This document shows, one piece after another, positions 7,144 through 10,072 of a stretch of DNA of 10,072 nucleotides; position 1 is the stretch's first letter, and each line of letters begins with the position of its first letter. A model generated the notes under the pieces. It searched no databases and was not told the DNA's origin. It saw nothing but the letters and a program-made list of their open reading frames with translations. Source of the stretch: an uncultured Saprospiraceae bacterium (lineage in GTDB: Bacteria > Bacteroidota > Bacteroidia > Chitinophagales > Saprospiraceae); the NCBI GenBank assembly GCA_937969485.1, contig CALBVQ010000203.1:1-10072 (forward strand), written 5' to 3'. Both the position numbers and the translations under genes were made by a program.

Positions 7144-7228
7144 TAATTCGTCTAATATACGAATTATAATGCTTATTTTTAAATAGTTGATCCAATCAAA
7201 ATGGAGCTATTTCTGTTTGATTTATTGG
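7144..7228. repeat. Two inverted repeats upstream of the RAYT and DUF2237 genes
   Basis: TAATTCGT (7144-7151) and ACGAATTA (7159-7166) form an 8-base dyad with a 7-base loop, 34 bases upstream of the RAYT start. A second dyad, AATCAAA/TTTGATT (7194-7200 and 7216-7222) with outer CCAAT/ATTGG (7192-7196 and 7224-7228), follows. They lie in the 174-base divergent spacer and could be operators, ends of the RAYT unit, or both. I found no clear -7 box for DUF2237 here. Confidence 0.35.
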
Positions 7229-7283
7229 AATACTAATCGCCGCTTCATTAAAAACCTTTTTATCAATAATATGTCTTATCATT

Positions 7284-7712
7284 ATGCTAACAATTAATCT
7301 GTTTTTTATGCTTCTAACATCTTTACTACAAAGTGGGCAAGCTCCACCGATTAACGTGCTAGGAACAAAGCTTGAAGCTTGTTGCTATAAGCCGATGACT
7401 GGTTTTTATAGAGATGGTTTCTGTAATACTGGACCTCAGGATTATGGCTCGCATACGGTTTGCGTAATATTAACTGAAGAATTTCTAAGTTTTTCCTCTT
7501 CATGTGGAAATGACCTAGTTACGCCAAATCCGCGATATGGTTTTCCAGGACTTAAGCCTGGTGATCAGTGGTGCCTCTGTGCTGTGCGATGGAAAGAGGC
7601 CGAAGAAGCTGGAAAGGCATGTCAAGTAATATTGGAATCGACCCATATTGCAGCTCTACAAGTCATCGAACTCGACGTACTGAAAAAATACGCTGTTGCT
7701 AATACAAAGTAG
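7284..7712 (+). CDS. DUF2237 family protein with a hydrophobic N-terminal extension
   Basis: 142 residues. Residues 23-140 match the DUF2237 family closely: NVLGTKLEACC (24-34), PMTGFYRDGFCNTGPQDYGSHTVC (37-60), EEFLSFS, GNDLVTPNPRYGFPGLKPGDQWCLCAVRWKEA (75-106) and the terminal V-x-L-E-x-T-H-x-x-A-L-x-V-I-x-L-x-x-L segment. The family has no established biochemical role that I can state; the conserved Cys, His and Asp cluster suggests metal or redox chemistry, which is inference. Usual members begin a few residues before N-V-L-G and look cytoplasmic. Here about 22 extra residues (MLTINLFFMLLTSLLQSGQAPP) form a hydrophobic run ending in S-G-Q-A, like a signal peptide, though lacking the usual N-terminal Lys/Arg. 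An alternative ATG at 7308 shortens it to a weaker hydrophobic stretch. No operon partner; divergent from RAYT. Confidence 0.88.
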   Translation: MLTINLFFMLLTSLLQSGQAPPINVLGTKLEACCYKPMTGFYRDGFCNTGPQDYGSHTVCVILTEEFLSFSSSCGNDLVTPNPRYGFPGLKPGDQWCLCAVRWKEAEEAGKACQVILESTHIAALQVIELDVLKKYAVANTK

Positions 7713-7753
7713 TTCTAGTATTTTAATCCCATCTTTAATTTAAATCACTTTGT

Positions 7754-7867
7754 AATTTTCAGCCAAGAAAAGGAAGTTTACATTGGTCCTCGCGACCCTA
7801 CATATCAAGTTCTGGCTACTCGTCTTATAGTTGCACTGGTTTTCGTCGTTCCTTCACACTGAAAATT
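7754..7867. repeat. Non-coding block bounded by inverted repeats
   Basis: AATTTTCAG (7754-7762) and CTGAAAATT (7859-7867) are exact inverted 9-mers enclosing 96 bases that are less AT-rich than their surroundings. The left arm, extended by one base, also pairs with GCTGAAAAT at 8105-8113, beyond the large palindrome. No frame is open across the block. I read it as a remnant of an interspersed repeat or a structured RNA region; neither is established. Nothing else is visible in 7713-7753. Confidence 0.4.
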
Positions 7868-7890
7868 GATATGCTCAGTTCTTTTAGAAG

Positions 7891-8053
7891 TTATACCAAT
7901 TCTGTTTTAGAATTTCGCATATTTTCAAGTTTATAAAAGCAATTACTTCGTTAGAACTACTCATGATAGCTAAGGCTATCCTTGCGTTTTCTGCCTTGTA
8001 ATTGATTTAATAATTCTTGAAAATAAAGTGAAACCTTAAAACAGAATTGGTAT
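7891..8053. mobile_element. 161-bp imperfect palindrome, MITE-like, complete copy
   Basis: The ends are exact 17-base inverted repeats, ATACCAATTCTGTTTTA at 7893-7909 and its complement at 8037-8053. The dyad continues inward: ATTTTCAAG and CAATTAC recur in inverted form on the right arm, and the centre is GATAGC-TAAG-GCTATC (7965-7980). The whole unit could extrude or be transcribed as one long hairpin. It has no coding capacity. A second copy begins at 9961 in the same orientation and matches from 7891 with 108 of 112 bases identical by hand count, starting at TTATACC. The ends can be read as TA-CCAAT...ATTGG-TA, compatible with a TA target as used by IS630/mariner-type elements, but the TA is also part of the palindrome, so this cannot be decided. 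Confidence 0.8.
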
Positions 8054-8282
8054 TATACACTCACTTCAACGTTGAAATTCTAGCCGATGCATGGTTGGTC
8101 GCAAGCTGAAAATAGGTTTATAAAGTCACTCGCGTCTATGGCTCGCTTCCATGAGGCTCCAGCACACTTGCATCAAGAAATTGAGCGCGCAATACTCGAA
8201 CTCCTCCGTTTATAAACACATCTTATGTGGCATTGCAAAATCAAAAATGGAATTCTTCGAAGCTATTCAACATACTCCAGTC
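8054..8282. other. Non-coding interval with several short palindromes
   Basis: No convincing gene. It contains a perfect 12-base palindrome TTCAACGTTGAA (8065-8076). GTTTATAAA (8116-8124) and the palindrome GTTTATAAAC (8208-8217) bound a roughly 90-base block that is clearly richer in G and C than its surroundings. The block holds a small ATGG/CCAT hairpin and frames broken by stops. It may be a decayed gene fragment or an interspersed repeat. Confidence 0.35.
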
Positions 8283-8429
8283 TTAAAATAATTTGAATAG
8301 GATATATAAAATCCCTAAGATTGTGAGAGTTAAGATGATAGAAAAAAGGAGAAGAAGGACTGTAAAGGCAATGTATTTCAATAGTTTTAAAATCCAATTT
8401 TTATTGAATGGAAGCTTATCGCAATCCAT
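8283..8429 (-). CDS. Possible small membrane protein (48 aa)
   Basis: An ATG-initiated frame of 48 codons ending in TAA. The start is charged (MDCDKLPFNKN), then a basic turn (KLLKY) leads into one strongly hydrophobic helix of about 24 residues (IAFTVLLLLFSIILTLTILGILYILF), ending K-L-F. This is the layout of a single-pass small membrane protein. It overlaps the 3' end of the ORF at 8387-8503 by 43 bases in another frame, on the same strand. No homologue is recognised and no good ribosome site precedes it. AT-rich DNA can give such frames by chance, so this is a candidate only. Alternatives are a type I toxin-like peptide or random sequence. Confidence 0.35.
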   Translation of the reverse strand: MDCDKLPFNKNWILKLLKYIAFTVLLLLFSIILTLTILGILYILFKLF

Positions 8430-8503
8430 GAACTAATCTCAGTCGCCAAGGTTAAGGCAATCTCAAGAACTCCTAAAAAGATACTAACGATCCCTTCAAA
8501 CAT
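8387..8503 (-). CDS. Possible small hydrophobic peptide (38 aa), overlapping the next ORF
   Basis: An ATG-initiated frame of 38 codons (MFEGIVSIFLGVLEIALTLATEISSWIAISFHSIKIGF). It is mostly hydrophobic with acidic residues spaced at 3, 14 and 22, suggesting an amphipathic or membrane-inserted helix. An in-frame TAA seven codons upstream limits the start to this ATG. Its last 43 bases overlap the start of the 48-residue frame, so the two could be translationally coupled or joined by a frameshift. About 75 bases upstream AATATTTG (8579-8586, minus strand) is one mismatch from a -7 box but has no matching -33 box. Not recognised; could be spurious. Confidence 0.3.
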   Translation of the reverse strand: MFEGIVSIFLGVLEIALTLATEISSWIAISFHSIKIGF

Positions 8504-8821
8504 ATACTTATTTTGGTCAGTTTACAGGCTACATGATGTGTTTTACTGCTTCTCCTCGTCACTATAAAAAAGAGATAGCAAATATTCTATTTTACATAAA
8601 ATTCCAGTAGAACTGCAGTTAGAATGTTGTTCAGATTTTATTTTTGGCTATGTAATATGTACCTGAGCATATGCTCATACAAATTGAATAAATGTAAAAC
8701 TTACGAGCTACTTGAACTAGTAGTCGGGTGAATATTCTGCTAATTCATCGCTGAACTATTCTTGAAATTTTTACCGCAAGTATAAAGTTCAATCTGTATT
8801 GTACCCAAATTAGGGGAGGTA
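8504..8821. other. Intergenic region with a 14-bp perfect palindrome
   Basis: I see no gene in this interval. TGAGCATATGCTCA (8664-8677) is a perfect dyad, long enough to be a dimeric regulator site. A shorter dyad CTACT/AGTAG lies near 8707-8722. The region separates the tiny ORFs from the desaturase terminator, so an operator here would most naturally affect the minus-strand small ORFs. Confidence 0.4.
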
Positions 8822-8852
8822 AACAAAAAGAGACTAACTTTCGCTAGCCTCT
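8822..8852 (-). terminator. Intrinsic terminator of the desaturase gene
   Basis: On the minus strand AGAGGCTAGC, loop GAAA, then GTTAGTCTCT form a 10-pair stem with two G-U wobbles closed by a GNRA tetraloop. The stem is followed directly by a T-rich tract. It begins 15 bases after the desaturase stop codon. Confidence 0.85.
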
Positions 8853-8866
8853 TCAACTTTATAAAT

Positions 8867-9844
8867 TTACGCTCCTATCCACTTGAATTCATATTGCTTT
8901 TCAGGAATCTTCATCCTAGATGCAATTCGTGTAAGTCTGTCTGGCAATGCCATGACATAATCTCTTCCTCTTTCAGCTGCATCGCTCAAACCAGTAAGAT
9001 TTCCTACGTCCCAAGAACTAAGTAAGGACTTCAATATGTTGACATAATCTTCAGAAGTATAAACTCCCAAACGTTGAGCCGCATCTGAAAAGTGACTAAA
9101 TAATTCACCAATCTCTTGCCCACATTGTCTCATAAAATGAGCTGGCATCACAATTTTCTTTCGCATCATATCTTCTAGCGCCAACATCATCTCACTAGGA
9201 TCAATCTCGAAAATTCTATTCACAAAATCCATGTAAGCTCCTGCATGACGAGCTTCATCTGCAGCAATTTTCGTATTGATTTTTGCGAGCTGCTCATTCC
9301 CCGTTTTTTTGACTAACCTAGCCACTCTACGGTGAGATATGTTTGTCGCGATTTCTTGAAAACTTGTATAAATGAAATTTCGGTATGGATCATGGTCTGT
9401 ACCAATGTCAAATCCATCAGAAATTAAATGTTGAGTTGAAATTTCCATCTGACGCATATCAACTCGACCACTCAGGTATAGGTATTTATTTAATAAATCT
9501 CCATGGCGGTTCTCTTCAGCAGTCCATGCTCTTACCCATCTTCCCCATCCGGTCTCTTCGTCATTTCCTATTCCTTCTACTTGCATCAACCAAGATTCAT
9601 AAGTAGGAAGCGCTTCTTCTGTTATCGTGTCTCCTATCAACACAGCTAGTACGTCATAATCCATCTCACGAGAGAGTTCTTGAATTTCTCGTACCTCTTC
9701 GAAAAAGCTTTCGTCTCTAGAATCTGGCAAGAAATCTGCTGGCTGCCAATTTTCATCCGGACTCTTAAGATACTTTTGCACAAACTCATCCATCGATTTA
9801 CCAATGGTTTGCATTACTTCAAGTCGAATGTTGCGTATATTCAT
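8867..9844 (-). CDS. Acyl-ACP desaturase (soluble di-iron, plant stearoyl-ACP desaturase type)
   Basis: 325 residues from the ATG at 9844. The open frame reaches back to a TTG at 9886, but that codon lies upstream of the -7 box at 9875-9882, so the internal ATG, preceded by AAAGAG, is chosen. The enzyme introduces a cis double bond into an acyl chain carried on ACP using O2 and ferredoxin in the cytoplasm. Di-iron ligands are visible: E-E77-A-L-P-T-Y, E-E111-N-R-H114-G, S-F-Q-E164, and D-E197-A-R-H200. The stretch EENRHGDLLNKYLYLSGRVDM (110-130) and ADMM-like EDMMRKKIVMPAH, then AQRLGVYTSEDY and LTGLS, are near-identical to the plastid family. The second motif is DEARHA where plants have DEKRHE. 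Length is that of the mature plant enzyme without transit peptide. Likely role is adjusting membrane unsaturation. Monocistronic, with its own promoter and terminator. Confidence 0.95.
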   Translation of the reverse strand: MNIRNIRLEVMQTIGKSMDEFVQKYLKSPDENWQPADFLPDSRDESFFEEVREIQELSREMDYDVLAVLIGDTITEEALPTYESWLMQVEGIGNDEETGWGRWVRAWTAEENRHGDLLNKYLYLSGRVDMRQMEISTQHLISDGFDIGTDHDPYRNFIYTSFQEIATNISHRRVARLVKKTGNEQLAKINTKIAADEARHAGAYMDFVNRIFEIDPSEMMLALEDMMRKKIVMPAHFMRQCGQEIGELFSHFSDAAQRLGVYTSEDYVNILKSLLSSWDVGNLTGLSDAAERGRDYVMALPDRLTRIASRMKIPEKQYEFKWIGA

Positions 9845-9874
9845 CTCTTTATTTCTATCTACTATAATGAAGTG

Positions 9875-9882
9875 CAAACATA
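9875..9882 (-). promoter_or_regulatory. -7 box of the desaturase promoter
   Basis: TATGTTTG on the minus strand is an exact TAnnTTTG match. A start near 9868 leaves about 24 bases of leader before the ATG at 9844. The -33 region is poor: the nearest TTG (9906-9908) is 23 bases from the -7 box instead of 19-21. The box decides between the two possible desaturase starts. Confidence 0.55.
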
Positions 9883-9960
9883 ACAAAGGGAATCTAACTC
9901 GAAGTCAATGCAATTGTTGTGAAAATACCCTTAGTTATCTTAAATGCAGCAATAGTTATC

Positions 9961-10072
9961 TTATACCAATTTTGTTTTAGAATTTCGCATATTTTCAAGT
10001 TTATAAAAGCAATTACTTCGTTAGAAATGCTCATGATAGCTAAGGCTATCCTTGCGTTTTCTGCCTTGTACT
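9961..10072. mobile_element. Second copy of the 161-bp palindromic element (truncated by window end)
   Basis: From TTATACC at 9961 to the window end the sequence repeats 7891-8002 in the same orientation with four mismatches in 112 bases by hand count. It includes the left terminal repeat (one mismatch) and an unchanged GATAGC-TAAG-GCTATC centre. The right arm lies outside the window. The bases just before 9961 do not resemble those before 7891, so the repeat unit starts at or near this point. Confidence 0.85.

Noticed and set aside
4864..7292. Shared GTCTTAT...CATTATGCTAACA at 4864-4887 and 7273-7292
   Set aside because: The two sites share about 20 bases with a 4-base indel, one in the ddl leader and one over the DUF2237 start. 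In AT-rich DNA such a match between two sites is not far from chance, and the flanks do not align.
7754..8217. CRISPR array or tRNA in the repeat-rich spacer
   Set aside because: There are no regularly spaced direct repeats with unique spacers, and no cloverleaf with a T-loop GTTCRA sequence. The symmetry is palindromic.
9385..9883. Plus-strand frames of 67-73 codons inside the desaturase gene
   Set aside because: They are antisense to a strongly conserved enzyme, and one spans the promoter region; no support for translation.

Overview
The window looks like a chromosomal segment from a member of the Bacteroidota. The evidence is an AT-rich sequence with sparse, A-rich ribosome binding regions, several matches to the Bacteroidota sigma factor -7 box (TAnnTTTG), a D-Ala-D-Ala ligase gene followed by a kinase-less PASTA protein, a REP-associated (RAYT) transposase, and an acyl-ACP desaturase very similar to the plant plastid enzyme. 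A marine Saprospirales- or Flavobacteriales-like host is possible, but genus cannot be read from this sequence.

Left part (1-1051): the 3' end of an unidentified plus-strand gene runs straight into a strong bidirectional terminator. Facing it is a minus-strand gene for a small EGF-like lipoprotein with its own promoter. A hairpin-bearing spacer follows.

Centre-left (1052-4971): a minus-strand operon, read from right to left, encodes a double-length D-alanine--D-alanine ligase (two complete ATP-grasp ligase units in one chain), an overlapping membrane-anchored PASTA protein, and a single-domain rhodanese. The first two fit peptidoglycan precursor synthesis and muropeptide sensing or binding. 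A palindrome overlaps the putative ddl promoter. A MATE-family efflux protein is transcribed divergently (5042-6328).

Centre-right (6329-8053): a short GC-rich tandem and inverted repeat separates the MATE gene from a convergent RAYT transposase. Next comes a plus-strand DUF2237 gene with an unusual hydrophobic N-terminal extension, then a non-coding repeat island that includes a 161-bp imperfect palindrome resembling a MITE.

Right part (8054-10072): more palindrome-rich non-coding DNA, two overlapping tiny hydrophobic ORFs, and a minus-strand acyl-ACP desaturase with a clear terminator and -7 box. A second copy of the palindrome, in the same orientation, is cut by the window end. The two copies are direct repeats bracketing the desaturase segment.

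The most interesting items are the tandem ligase, whose halves have lost different active-site residues; the dispersed palindromic element and its possible (unproven) link to a transposase; the overlapping small membrane ORFs; and the apparently exported DUF2237 protein. No CRISPR array, tRNA, rRNA or recognisable defence system is present.
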